A stretch of DNA of 64,000 nt from Diphasiastrum complanatum (GCA_029204225.1 CM055101.1:1970295-2034294), one strand, 5' to 3'. Shown: positions 10,317-21,617, numbered from the stretch's first letter. Translations and numbers: made by a program. The notes: generated by a model from the sequence alone, not told the origin.

Positions 10317-11597
10317 TTGAGGAAGGGGATATGTGATGCCACGCAAATGTCGAAAAATGAATATCAACATAAATATGGCATAATATACTCGAAAATGAAG
10401 ATGTGAGCTGGTTAAGTATAAATCATGAAGAGGCCTAAGTCATTTATTGAGAATATATCTCCTAGGTACTTGCCTTTTAAATTAAGGGCTAGACCTTTAA
10501 TAGGAAAAGACATTGCCTTGGATAACCCTTAACTAGGCCGTCCATACGAAACGACTAGTTATGAAAAGACATGTTAAACTAAAGTAACTTTAACTCATAG
10601 TTAAGTATACCTCTTATGGTATAGTTGAACGTATTTTTAGTTTAATTCTTAACTAGACCCTTTCGCGGGAGCGACGCACCTATTGTTTAAGAGGTGTGTT
10701 TGTTCGCCCCGTAGAACATATATTGATCTCACACTTCAGTCTCAATCATCGAGAGAGAAGAGTTTATGCTTATGTAAGAGATTGAAGAAGTGAATAGAGT
10801 TTTGTGAGTTATTCCCCCTTATCTCTGTTCTCTGCACTGTTGAGTGTGAGTGATCTTAAGTCTGCAAACAATCTCTAACACATTTCATGAATTACTCTCT
10901 GATCAGACAGACGCTCTAGTGCATTACAGTCGTTTGTTGTGTTTCCGTAAAGCATGCTCTAAAGAACTATCTTAAAATCATCTTATTCGTCTGTTGCCAA
11001 TACTTTCTTTTCGACACTCGAATAATGACTATCTTTGTGCAGTCTAGCACGATCATTGAATTAAGTTGTATGTATACAAATGAGATGACAGTCCCTGTCT
11101 GAAGAATTGAGTCTCTGATCTATTTTCCTGATTGGCATTGACATAAGTTTCTAACGTGCTCTTAAACCATTTGTGCTCTTTAACCATTAAGTTGGGCTTT
11201 AGTTGTTAAGGACTATTGTCTAGGAACGAATAGTTCGTGAATTCAATTAATTAATTGTCTGCACAGTCGCGAATACATCGAACAATTCCCGATTTTCTGT
11301 TGACACCATAGTCAGCCAGAGTGTAGTCTGTTGTACCACTTTGATAACATTTCATTTGGAGAATGCGTTTCCTTCAATTCGATAGAGGCCAGATTGTTGT
11401 TCTGAATTCATTAACATTACCCATTCCAAATATAATTAATACTGGTTACTTTTTAATGTCTGTCGAAAACCAGAATAACATTCAAAACCACCTGCCATAA
11501 TTATACCAAAAACATAATTTTCTAACGCTATCTTCTGTGGGAACGATACTTTTCACTACAAAATCTATATTAAACCTGTTGGTATAGTACGACATCA
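10317..11597 (+). mobile_element. 3' polypurine tract and LTR of a Ty3/gypsy-like element, copy 1
   Basis: The purine run GAGGAAGGGGA is followed by TGTGATGCCACG at 10332. The region ends in GTACGACATCA at 11597, directly abutting copia sequence (CCTGAATTATTC). The near-end string TCTGTGGGAACGATAC resembles the tail of many plant gypsy LTRs. The proposed LTR is about 1266 bp, TG...CA. The copy at 46604-47868 is about 1265 bp. The right junction is the clean insertion border in the CopA pre-integrase region. The matching 5' LTR was not found in the window. Confidence 0.6.
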
Positions 11598-12640
11598 CCT
11601 GAATTATTCTTTTGTACAACAAATGTCTAAACAATCTATTGTTGTTGATCTCGATTATCCAGATAGGAAAGTCAAATTATCTGTTTGTCAAGACTATCTA
11701 GTCAATAAACTGCCCATGAAACCATTTAAATCAAGCCATCAGCATGTTGCTAGAGGATTGTTTGGTGTACTTTATCAAGAAGAAATTTGAAGGCTTCAAT
11801 TGTTTTAGAATCTTCAAGAAGCATGCAGAGAAAGAAATTGGCAAACAAATCAACGGCCTGAGGTCCGACAATGGTAGAGAGTACATCTCTACCGAACTCA
11901 AGGAGTACTGCCAGAGCCAAGGCATTGAACAACAAATTATCACTCCTTATTCACCTCAATCTAATGGCTTAGCCGAGAGGAAGAATCATGCCCTGGTCGA
12001 GTCTGCCAAATGTATGCTAACACATGAATCTTTGCCGAAGAGCTTCTGGGCTGAAGCTATCTCCACTACAGCTTACGTCCAAAACATATGTCTGACTAAG
12101 GCCCTCATAGGCAAAACACCACATGAGGTCTAGACAGGTTATAAGGCTTCAATGAAGAACCTTTGTGTGTTCAAATGCATTGCCTATGCGCAGATCCCAA
12201 AGGAGACGAGAAAGAAATTAAACTTCCAAGGTCTCAAGACCATCCTTATCGGATACACTTCATCTGACAATACTTACAAGCTATATGACTCTGATACCTA
12301 GCAAATTTTATTCAATAGGATACAGTCTTTATCGAGGATGAGTTCGATGACTTCAAAGGCAAAGGCAAAGTTCCATGCGAACCTTTGATGCCTCTACCTC
12401 CGATATGACAATTCGAGCCTTTGGCTCAAGCGTGCCTCTAGTCGATGGACTACTCAACAACAAGTCAGACGAAGAAGTTGCTATTACTCAGCAATAACAA
12501 ATCCAAGGACTAGATCATCAGCCGATGCCACTTCCTCCAAGAAGATCAAACCGAGTGCACACATAGCCCACGAGGTACATTCCTGAGTTTGCATGTCTTT
12601 TAATGCAAGAGTCGACTACGATCGAAAAGGCTTCTCTTTT
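11598..12640 (+). pseudogene. CopA copia pre-integrase/integrase remnant, copy in S2
   Basis: Starts in the pre-integrase zinc region (LNYSFVQQMSKQS, KPFKSSHQH) and then jumps at GGTGTACTTTATCAA into integrase sequence (YFIKKKFEGFNCF, RSDNGREYIS, SPQSNGLAERKN, KTPHEV, FKCIAYAQIP). The segment that should carry the first catalytic Asp (usual motif HTDLCGPM) is missing and the frame shifts at the joint. A stop interrupts KTPHEV*TG at about 12133; the copy at 48015-48500 has Trp there. It fades out near 12640 in the linker before RT, where the gypsy remnant on the other strand begins. Confidence 0.85.
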
Positions 12641-12709
12641 ATTACCTTTTTTAGTTTTTCTTTTGGCTTTCTTCACTCCCTTAAGAAAATTCGTTAGAGA
12701 CAATGCAAT

Positions 12710-13520
12710 TTAGGCATAGTCTTTAATGAATTTATGAAGAAACCCTATGAAGCCCAAAAAAATTTAACTTCCCTAATGGTTTTTAGGGCCAATTACGAAC
12801 TTTTTGGACCTTATTGTATCGATCTCTAGACCTCGATCGAAAATGATATGTCCCAAATACTTGAGTCTTGTTTGAATGAACTCACACTTAGACTCCTTAG
12901 CATAAAGCTTTGCTTGCCTTAGATTATCTAAGATTGTATGCAAATGCGCCTCGTGCTCCTCAAGAGTCTTACTGTAAATCAGTATGTCATCAAACAATAC
13001 CACGAGAAACTTCCTTAGATATGGACGAAGAATATCGTTCATCATCTGTTGGAAGGTTGTCGAGGTATTAGTTAGACCAAGAGTAAAACTAAAAATCTAT
13101 AATGGCTACAATGAAAACCAGTTTTGAAAACACCCTGACCTAAGGTCCAATTTGGTGAAATACTTAGCACCATTCAATCGGTCCATTAAGTCATCCATCT
13201 GAGGTAAGGGATAACGGTTCTTAATAGTCATCTTATTAAGCTTTTTCTAATCCACACAAAGATGAATACCATTGTCTTTCTTGCCGGTTAACAAAATAGG
13301 CGCTCCCAAAGAGGACTTACTGGGTGTAATATGACCCTTACGTAATAACTCTTTAAGTTGACTAGCAACTTCATCTTCTTCCTTCCAGCTCATCTTGTAG
13401 GGCAAAAATGATATAGGAGAGCTATCGGGAAGAAGATTTATATGATGGTCTACTCCCCGTAAGGGGAAAAGACCCTTAGGCAACTGCTCAGAGAATATAT
13501 TAGTATATTCCTCCCTAATT
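12710..13520 (-). pseudogene. Ty3/gypsy reverse transcriptase remnant, copy 1
   Basis: The minus-strand frame 13483-13247 carries the start of gypsy RT (LRKGHITPSKSSLGAPIL, then CVD). Frame 13045-12773 carries the catalytic motif LFDDILIYS followed by HLHTILDNLRQAKLYAKESKC and KYLGHI. Between them the frame has stops. RT is cut off after the palm region near 12710; RNase H and integrase are absent. The neighbouring CopA piece on the plus strand marks the truncation point. Confidence 0.85.
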
Positions 13521-13564
13521 CTCTTAAAGATTTTGCCCTCAGGCGAAGATTATAGATTTACATC

Positions 13565-15110
13565 TCAAAAAGACAATTCTTTAGGGAAAGATGAAACATC
13601 AACATTGAAATTATGAGTACTAAAAGCATCCATGTGCGATTCATCTTTCAGATAACATAAATATGAATAATACTCAAAATCCAAACTACATTGATTAGCC
13701 TTATGAGCAGTTACAAAAGGTAGATCAGGCTCATCACCTTTAATACAAACCAATGAGTCACTATGCAAGAAAGAGGTACTATGAGAAACATAATATTTTT
13801 TTAAGGACTCATTCCTAGCATAAAATCACTCTTTACATAGGATTAAAGTTACCTTAGAGAAATTCATAACATGAAAAGATAAATTATCTACATAGCCCTA
13901 AATCTTCAACGGCATGTGGGGGACAAAGAGCTCCCAGACCTGCTGCTCCCCACCATTGTGGTCACTTGGTGCAGTTGCCAATTGCAACTTCTACACCAAC
14001 TTAGCATTAATAAAATTATGCATAGAATGGTCGTCAAACGATCATCAAAAGGAACACTCATGGGTTGGCTACCTACGAACCCACTCATACGAATGAGTTC
14101 ATGAGGTCCAAAAACTACAGTGTTAAAACAACAATTCATAGAAATTGTTTCATCTTTAAAACATACATCAATGCAAGAAATAGAAGAATTACCTTGTTCC
14201 TTTAAGGAGCGGCCACCCTTTTTTCGTCTCTTTGGGCAATCCTTGGAAAGGTGCCCCTTCTCCATGTAGGAGAAACACAACCTGTTGTTTTTGGCCTTAT
14301 CAAAGTCAGCTCTCTCTAACCGATGGCGCTTCTTTTTCTTCCATGAAGGGGAAGCTTTGTCAACCACTCACTCCTTGCCCTTTTTGAAAGGAGGGCCTGT
14401 AGAGGCTTTGTTTTTGGATTTCGGCCTTTGTTGCTCTTTGCATGTCATAGTGTGCATGTTGTCAAAAATCTGAACAAAACGCACAACATCCTCTAAGGAT
14501 TGTGGCTGATTTCGGCGGACCTCCAATGGATATTCTTTGGGCAAGCCCAATATGGAATGCATCTTAAGGAGCACTCTGTTTATGCGGTTAAGAAGCCACA
14601 ATGCAGCTTATTGGAAATCTTATAAAAAAACATCTAAGGGTTTTGTTCCCATTTGCAAAGTTGCAAATCGATGAGAATATTTAAAATCGTCAAGGACAGG
14701 CATATAGGCAGCCTTAAAGGCTAACTGGAAGTAACCCAAGTAGTTGGGACCGTAGCTCGATCTTTAAGATCTTGCCACCATGAGTACGCTTTACCGCATA
14801 AGAACATGATGGCCGTAGCAATCCGAGCTATCTAGTAGATTGTGCATGGAGAAATGTGAAGTCCATCGATCCAACCAGGCCAAGACCACATCTTGGTGTC
14901 TATCCTTTTTCTCCAGTAAAAAACTCCGGATTAAACATCGGGTTAAGGAGGGCTTGCTAAGATTGGGACATAGCCCGCATTTCGGCCTCCGCCCGCTCAT
15001 GTTTAGTCCGTATGTCAACAATTTGTTGCTGCAACAAATTAATTGCACACGTCATAATATCCATATCAGTCCATAGGGGACTTGGAGCTCGAGTTTCTTC
15101 CATAGGAAAA
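13565..15110 (-). pseudogene. Ty3/gypsy gag-protease remnant, copy 1
   Basis: Minus-strand frames 15110 to 13565. The gag start lies near 15110 (METRAPSPLWTD in one frame, followed by an INLLQQQI segment), then RINRVLLKMHSILGLP and QPQSLEDVVRFVQIFD. The knuckle reads CFSYMEKGHLSKDC, where Tyr replaces the second Cys, so the zinc site is damaged. A post-knuckle region follows, and MHSDSLVCIKGDEPDLPF lies at 13768-13565. A TGA at 14370-14368 replaces a CGA present in the other copy (50516-50514). Multiple frameshifts make it non-functional. Confidence 0.8.
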
Positions 15111-15250
15111 GCAGTATGTAGCTAGAAGGTTGAGGAAAAATGGAGAACAACAGTATCAAAACCGTTAAAAATTGATAACTAGAGAAGTGCTCAAGAAATC
15201 AAGTAAACTTGAGCACTAACAAACTCTACATACAACTTTGAGAATGAGGT

Positions 15251-15640
15251 TAAAATTTGAATTTTTTTCTTTGTTGTTGAATTTCAATTTGGTAAAAATT
15301 TGAAAGTTACTTGTCTAATAGTTTTCTAATTGATGTTGATCGCTAGAATTCTATCAGTCAAAGAAATGTTTGCGCAAGATACTCGTTAAATTTGATTAAA
15401 ATCATCAAACAATATGAAATGATCAGATTGAATGAGTGGGAATGGTATTCTTTATCTAGACAGTAAATCTGATAGGATATGGTTCAAGAATTATTGAAAT
15501 TCTATTGGTGGGATTTCCATTCATGTAATTTTATATTCTGTGTTTGGATAGGTTTTATCAATATTAACGGAGTAATGCCAAACCAGTCAATAAAAAGGAA
15601 ACACAATCCAATTTGATTGGAAAATTTGTCGTAATAGAAG
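15251..15640. repeat. Inverted-repeat arm 1 (~390 bp)
   Basis: AT-rich, non-coding. Its reverse complement is found at about 17741-18131 with few differences. It begins exactly where the two S2 copies stop matching, so the S2 breakpoint and this arm coincide. Confidence 0.8.
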
Positions 15641-15828
15641 TACCCCATGAACCGGAAAGGATCGTGGATACTTGACGACATCAACTGAGAAATCGTTTGA
15701 TTTTTGAACATCTGATTTGTTGGAAAGATAAGTTAAATGATGAGGACACCTGGGAGAAGGAGGATGTTTTAAGATTTAGATTCCCTAGTTTTTTTCCAAA
15801 GAAGGAAGCTTTTATGGGTGGGGGGGAA
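15637..15828 (+). pseudogene. Chromodomain end of a Ty3/gypsy chromovirus
   Basis: One frame reads PERIVDT, stop, RHQLRNRLIFEHLI, CWKDKLNDEDTWEKED, then VLRFRFPSFF. This fits the integrase C-terminal chromodomain of chromoviruses, which usually reads like PE+ILD+R...YLVKWKG...E.TWE. The stop is TGA at 15673-15675, where Arg is expected. Everything upstream of the domain is missing: the AT-rich inverted-repeat arm takes its place. The coding runs into a G-rich tract (GGGTGGGGGGG) that would be the polypurine tract. Confidence 0.65.
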
Positions 15829-15830
15829 TG

Positions 15831-16550
15831 TTATATACCATAACGGTACGCCCCTCAGTGACGGCCTCGCAAGGAGCATGATGCAAGACTGGAGTTTTCA
15901 ACATGTTTCGGTGCCACGCATCACCATCCTAGGTGGTCACATGTCGCCGACAAAACTGTGCTTGAAGGGACCCACTGTGCTATGCCTATATAGTGGTGGG
16001 GTTTCTCGTGCATGAGCCAGGATGTATCTTTAGGCTAGGAGATGTGTGTCAGGGAGAGCCGAGTGCGATGACTGGTGGTATGGGATGCCAATTATCGTAG
16101 GAGGCTTGACTGGACATGATTATGTCGATTGCTCCAATGCATGGGGGTGGGTCGGTTGTGACCCTATAGATGGGCAGTTACGGTGCATCGTCACTGGTAT
16201 GGGGTGTGTGGAACCTTTAAGGCATTCGATGATCCTAGGGAGTTGTAACATATTCCCAATCATTATTCTTGTTAATACATTATGAATATGCACGTGAATT
16301 AGACATTGGCCATTGAGTTGAAGAGAATCCATAGGAATAAGAGTCGCGAGTAGAAGCCACTTTAAGCTCTTGTGAAATGGATCCATGAGGCATTGAACAA
16401 GATTGGTATGAGTTGGATTTCTATGGCATAATGAAATCTCTTCATTGCTAGTAGTATCCATGTTGAATACCTCATTTCCATTAGATTGTTGTCAAAAATA
16501 AAATCATTCACTAAAGCTCCCAAATCAAACTGAAATGGTTCGCATATCGA
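15831..16550 (+). mobile_element. Chromovirus-type LTR with TATA box
   Basis: TGTTATATACC follows the G-rich tract at about 15830, as expected for a 3' LTR start. A TATA box (CTATATAG, 15986-15993) lies inside. Sequence from 15873 to about 16550 recurs at 18316-19040, and part (about 16060-16190) is found inverted at about 52690-52830. The LTR end is not defined. Small ORFs in both directions are probably chance, although one frame (AWGWVGCDP) is preserved in all three copies. Confidence 0.5.
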
Positions 16551-17055
16551 TGCCTTTAGCTCGTAGTGATGAAATTAAATTCTTTTTTGTAATTAATAAA
16601 TTGTATTGTTCATGCTCTTTTTGATTGAAAGACACTTAACGAATTAACTTATCTTTTTGGCTTGTAAAACTTTGTGCCTGTTCAGATATATTCTAAGCAA
16701 AATACTGACACAATGGTAATACTACGAGGGAGCCATAGTAAAGGCCACGAGCAATTGAGATAGAGTAATCACAATTACTATTTCCTCTACCAAGTAAATT
16801 GTAGACCTCAATTATCTTGCCTTTCAAGAATATAAACAATGATAAAAGATGTTCTATTTTTTCAGTTAATTTGATGCCATGTTACTCCTCGATATCCAGC
16901 TAGTAAAGAATCTTGCGATAGTCATTCTAGAGGTGCAACTAGTGAAGAATCACTCAACAAAATTTCCTTACTGCAGAAATGAGTTTTGTCCTTCCCACAA
17001 CTATGTCATCAAAAAGATCACGTACGATGCACACCAAACTTTCCAAACCTTCAAA
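16550..17055. repeat. Partial copy of the sequence downstream of the BYPASS1-like gene
   Basis: Matches about 20000-20500 in the same direction. Its last ~100 bp (16953-17050, minus strand) equals the C-terminal coding end of the BYPASS1-like gene. It is therefore a truncated third fragment of that locus. No independent gene is present. Confidence 0.7.
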
Positions 17056-17300
17056 GTATTCACTATATTTATCTTCCTATTTTGTGTATACCATCCATAG
17101 TAATGGATAATAGAAATCAACTAGTAGCTCTATTCAACTTTTCTATGAGTATTTTTGGACATTCAACATCTTATCATTGGATGTTACAAGAAACCTTAAG
17201 TAATGATCTGTTTTGAAGGTTTGGCTGCAATTATTTTCAAAGGCCGGATCCTTTTCTCTCAAATATTCTTAAGCGATATCATGTGAAGTCTTTCATTTAT
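17055..17300. repeat. Inverted copy of 54060-54312
   Basis: Non-coding sequence around the string CATCCATAGTAATGG (17089-17103) is matched in reverse complement near the copia RT fragment at 54 kb. It shows that pieces of the two ends of the window have been exchanged. Confidence 0.65.
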
Positions 17301-17740
17301 TACCACATATTAGATTCCACTTTTAACCTCACAATTGACATCCAAAACTGCGGATAACTCAATGGTCACAAAGATATCAGTTACGAGTTCAACTGAATGA
17401 ATTCAAACCAGGACATCAATAACCAGTATTAAGCAATTATTTATAGGGATTACCAAAATCCTAACTACAAAATACATTTCCTGATACTACTTACTACCAT
17501 CTGATGTCCACTCTTCTTCCTTCCTTAGAATTTTCAGTTCTCTGGAAATCTATTTCAGCTAAGGTACCAAAAAGACGTAATGACAGTAGTAAATGTTTAA
17601 AAATCAGTTACAATAGGAAAAAGTCCAAAACAATTTCTGTTATATCAAAAATCATTTACTAGTATGTGAAACCGTACTAGTCTGATCTTTTGAATATAAT
17701 TCACCATAGGATTTTACTAGAAATGAAATCAGTTATGTAA
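17301..17740. other. AT-rich spacer
   Basis: No gene, repeat or motif recognised. Confidence 0.4.
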
Positions 17741-18131
17741 TTTCTATTATGACAAATTTTCCAATCAAATTGGACTGTGTTTCCTTTTTATTGACTGGTT
17801 TGGCATTACTTCGTTAATATTGATAAAACCTATCCAAACACAGAATATAAAATTACATGAATGGAAATCCCACCAATAGAATTTCAATAATTCTTGAACC
17901 ATATCCTGTCAGATTTACTGTCTAGATAAAGAATACCATTCCCACTCATTCAATCTGATCATTTCATATTGTTTGATGATTTTAATCAAATTTAACGAGT
18001 ATCTTGCACAAACATTTCTTTGACTGATAGAATTCTAGCGATCAACATCAATTAGAAAACTATTAGACAAGTAACTTTCAAATTTTTACCAAATTGAAAT
18101 TCAACAACAAAGAGAAAAATTCAAATTTTAA
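17741..18131. repeat. Inverted-repeat arm 2 (~390 bp)
   Basis: Reverse complement of 15251-15640. The two arms enclose about 2.1 kb that includes the chromodomain and LTR remnant. Confidence 0.8.
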
Positions 18132-18315
18132 CTTTCAATCTGGGAGTTCCCAACTCCAAAAGTAAAAAGAATGACTATACAATAAACCTGTCCGCAATTT
18201 CATTGCGGTTCCTCCTGTCAATTTTAACTTATCTATCACCACAAAGTAATTTAGACTTAGTGAAAACACTGTGACCAATTCTGAGTGATAAACTCAATTT
18301 AATGGATTCACTAAA

Positions 18316-19225
18316 GGAGCATGATGCAAGACTGGAGTTTTCAACATGTTTGGGTGCCACGCATCACCATCCTAGGTGGTCACGTGTCGCCGACAAGACC
18401 GTGCTTGAAGGGACCCACTGTGCTATGCCTATATAGTGGTGGGTTTCTCTCTTTCCATTCACTCAATCTACCCAGGAGTTCGTGGATGGAGAGCACGTGC
18501 ATGAGCCGGGATGCATCTTTAGGCTAGGAGATGTGTGCTAGGGAGAGTAGAGTGGGTATGGGATGCCAGTTATCGTAGGAGGCTTGACCGGGCATGATTA
18601 TGTCGATTGCTCCAGTGCATGGGGGTGGGTCGGTTGTGACCCTACGGATGGGCAGTTACGGTGCATCGTCACTTGTATGGGGTCTGCGGAACCTTTAAGG
18701 CAGTCAATGATCCTAGGGAGTTGTAACATATTCCCAATCATTATTCTTGTTAATACATTCTGAATATGCACGTGAATTAGATATTGGCCATTGAGTTGAA
18801 GAGAATCCATAGGAATAAGAGTCTCCAATAGAAGCCACTTTAAGCTCTTGTGAAATGGATTCATGAGGCATTGAACAAGAATCCGAGTAATGATATGAGT
18901 TGGATTTCTATGCAATAATGAAATCTCTTCATTGCTAGTAGTATCCATGTTGAATACCTCATACTCCATTAGATTGTTGTCAAAAATAAAATCATTCACT
19001 AAAGCTCCCAAATCAAACTGAAATGGTTCGCATATCGGGTTCTTAAAATAGCCACTCAATTTCAAGCCATGGAATATTGGTGCTGTATAGTCCTCATTCT
19101 GAAAGTCTAGTGAATGTCTTGATCGACTTTCTTTGAGCATAACACTATTCTCGATTTGAAGACCAAAAAAGCTCTTCATGTGATCAAGATGAATGTGACA
19201 AATTGAACTTCTCAAGGAAGTTGGT
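18316..19225. repeat. Second copy of the 15.9-16.5 kb LTR region, with extension
   Basis: Matches 15873-16550 from AAGGAGCATGATGCAAG onward, including the TATA box region near 18428-18436, and continues about 180 bp further. A 211-codon minus-strand frame (19233-18598) crosses it. Its counterpart in the first copy is broken, and I found no family resemblance, so I do not call it a gene. Confidence 0.6.
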
Positions 19226-19740
19226 AAGTGCACTACATCTAGTAAGGCTTGGGAATCTCTAAAGAAGGTTTATGAGTCCAAGTTTACATCAAGGGTTCTA
19301 ACCCTTAGGAGTCAAATCTTTTGAAGTTTTTAAAATAAGGATGAAAGTGCTTATGCTTTTGTTTTGAGGGTTAAGGCATTCAATGATGAGTTAGCATGTA
19401 TTGATGAAAGACTTAAGGAGATAGCACTTGTTCAAGTAGTTTTCAATGGCTTGTTGGATGATCATGCTAATCTTGCTTAAAGTTTTGTTATTCAAAAGAC
19501 ATTGCCAAGTATTGTGGACATGCAAGAAATCTTGGTGAATAAGGAGTTTAGGCTTCTATCAAGAGGAGGATCCACTTCCACATCTCAACCTGGAAAGGAG
19601 GAGGCTATGTTCTCAAAGGGCAAGTTCAAGGGCAACAACAAAGTCAAGTGATCTAAAGGGCAATCTCAAGGTGAGTCTTCTACTTTTGTTGGCAAGAAGA
19701 AAGATAAATCTAAGCTTAAATGCTTCTATTGTGGAGTCAA
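19225..19740 (+). pseudogene. Copia gag remnant (UBN2-type) ending in a zinc knuckle
   Basis: A single plus frame, interrupted by four stops, reads KAWESLKKVYESK, RVKAFNDELACIDERL, VVFNGLLDDHANLA, LVNKEFRLLSRGGS, then KLKCFYCGVK. This is the usual order of a copia gag: UBN2-like capsid part, basic linker, start of a CCHC knuckle. It is cut right after the second Cys. It resembles neither CopA nor element E closely, so it is a third copia lineage in the window. The stops make it inactive. Confidence 0.75.
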
Positions 19741-19787
19741 AACATGGCAAGGTTGCCATCGATGGGACCAAGTCCCGACATTTGTGA

Positions 19788-19829
19788 CATTGTGCAGCAC
19801 ATATGTGACATTGTGCAGCACATATATGT
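19788..19829. repeat. Two-unit tandem repeat, ~21 bp
   Basis: GTGACATTGTGCAGCACATA occurs twice in tandem. Confidence 0.8.
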
Positions 19830-20403
19830 GTGTACATTGTAAAAATTGAAAAGTACTGTATTGATAGATTTCTGCCATCGTAGGACACTTAAGATTTCAA
19901 TTCCAACAGTTTGTCCTTTCATGAATTGTATCCCAAGGGATCAATCACAAATTTGAGTTTATTGAACTTCTGCCTTAAACAATTGCAATTGATGATCATA
20001 TGCCTTTAGCTCGTAGTGATGAAATTAATTTTTTTTTTGTAATTAATAAATTATATTGTTCATGCTCTTTTTGATTGAAAGACACTTAACGAATTAAGTT
20101 CTCTTTTTGGCTTGTAAAACTTTGTGCCCGTTCAGGTATATTCTAAGCAAAATGCTGACGCAATGGTAATACTACAAAGGAGCCATAGTAAAGGCCACGA
20201 GCAATTGAGACAGAGCAATCACAATTAGAATTTTCTCTACCAAGTAAATTGTAGACCTCAATTATCTTGCCTTTCAAGAATATAAACAACGATAAAAGAT
20301 GTTCTATTTTTTTAGTTAATTTGATGCCATGTTACTCCTCAATATCCAGCTAGTAAAGAATCTTGCGATAGTCATTCTAGATGTGCAACTAGCGAAGAAT
20401 CAC

Positions 20404-21340
20404 TCAACAAAATTTCGTTACTGCAGAAATGAGTTTTGTCCTACCCGCGACTATGTCATCAAAAAGATCACGTACGGTGCACTCCAAACTTTCCAAACCA
20501 CAGTTCAGACTGTTTAAGCTATGCCGAAGCTCCGTAACATCTGACATTCGCAATTCGAACGAGCGCGGAACCTGTTCTCCAATGACTGAAATTCAAATTA
20601 TCCACATGAGCTTGCATGTTTCCAAATTCTCTTAGAAGGATTTTCTCTTTCGTTTCCTCACTGAACCGCAAGCCAATTCGTTCGATAAGCGTTTGATGTG
20701 AATTAGACGTAGATTTAGCCCATTCGCCCGTCGAACAAATCGCAATCAGTTTAGCGGAGTAAGAACTATCCATGTGAAGGAGTCCAAACAGAAGAATCAT
20801 TGAAACGAAAGAAATTATGCTCTTCATGGGGTAAATTACTGCGCAAGGATCAAATTGCTTTGCATATCTGCTACCAAAATACCAAAGCTCCTCCTCTGCC
20901 TCAAGTTTCATATCAACAAGTTGCTTATTTGCTTGATGTATTCTGGACATCTCTCGTCGGCAATGATTTAGAGCCTGAACTATGGTATCATAATCATCCC
21001 CACCTGCTTGAAGAGCTTCAACAGCTATATGGACTACCCGCCCATAAATTCGCAATCTGGAAATACCCGTCATCAAAGCTTTATAAACATTCATAAGTCG
21101 CACTGTCTCATCCATCAGAGTAATAAAGCATTTTAATGGAAAAACAACCTTCTCCGCTAAATCCAAAACGGCTGCAAGAGAAGATCTGAGGATATCCACA
21201 GCATACTGCATCCAGTCTATTGTGAAAAACTTATCTCCAATTGACTCTTCCAATTTTTGCAGACATGACAACAAATTGTCGTGAAATGACATATTGGCAG
21301 CACCATGACCGTGAGATCGCAGCGAATTCACAAAAACCAT
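20404..21340 (-). pseudogene. BYPASS1-like plant protein, copy 1 (C-terminal frameshift)
   Basis: Minus-strand open frame from ATG at 21340. It has an N-terminal LLSCLQKLEESIG, IDWMQYAVDIL, a helix-rich middle (LMNVYKALMTGISRL, ALNHCRREMSRIHQ), one hydrophobic span (IISFVSMILLFGLLHM) and a charged C-terminus. This order resembles BYPASS1/ROH1-type plant proteins (about 300-350 residues, one membrane segment, intronless in many plants), which affect root-derived signalling. The assignment is by pattern memory only. Near 20600 small deletions shift the frame, so the called ORF ends at 20519 in aberrant sequence, while the original C-terminus (DLFDDIVAGRTKL) continues to TGA at 20406-20404. A TATA box and GA-rich leader lie upstream. 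Confidence 0.6.
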
Positions 21341-21616
21341 GGCGTTGTTTCTTTAGGCAGAGTTAAGGAAGCAACCTTTGCCGTCAACCTGCCTACCGCT
21401 GTACCTTCTGAAATAGCTTGAGAACGTTGTCAAGAAAAAAAAATTATGAAGTAAAATTCGCATTGAGATTTTCGACGAACCCAGCTACGGATTATCACTG
21501 ACTCAGAGGTTCGAAGGAATTTATTGAGTTCCGCCCTCTGTCTCTTACATTCAACACGTCTGCATTCAAGTAAGGCTGTTCTTGGCAAATCGTTCGCGCT
21601 CTCACTCTCGCTCGCT

Positions 21617-21617
<1 letters not shown>

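Noticed and set aside
13914-14104. Plus-strand ORFs over the gypsy gag
   Set aside because: Antisense shadows of the minus-strand gag-protease remnant. Same for 14285-14473, 14840-15076 and their copies at 50-51 kb.
18192-18208. Perfect small hairpin CCGCAAT-TTC-ATTGCGG as a terminator or RNA signal
   Set aside because: A single 7-bp stem with no associated gene; can occur by chance.
18598-19233. 211-codon minus-strand ORF, briefly considered as a DUF247-type protein
   Set aside because: Motif order does not fit that family, and the homologous stretch at 16120-16461 is broken. It overlaps LTR-like sequence.
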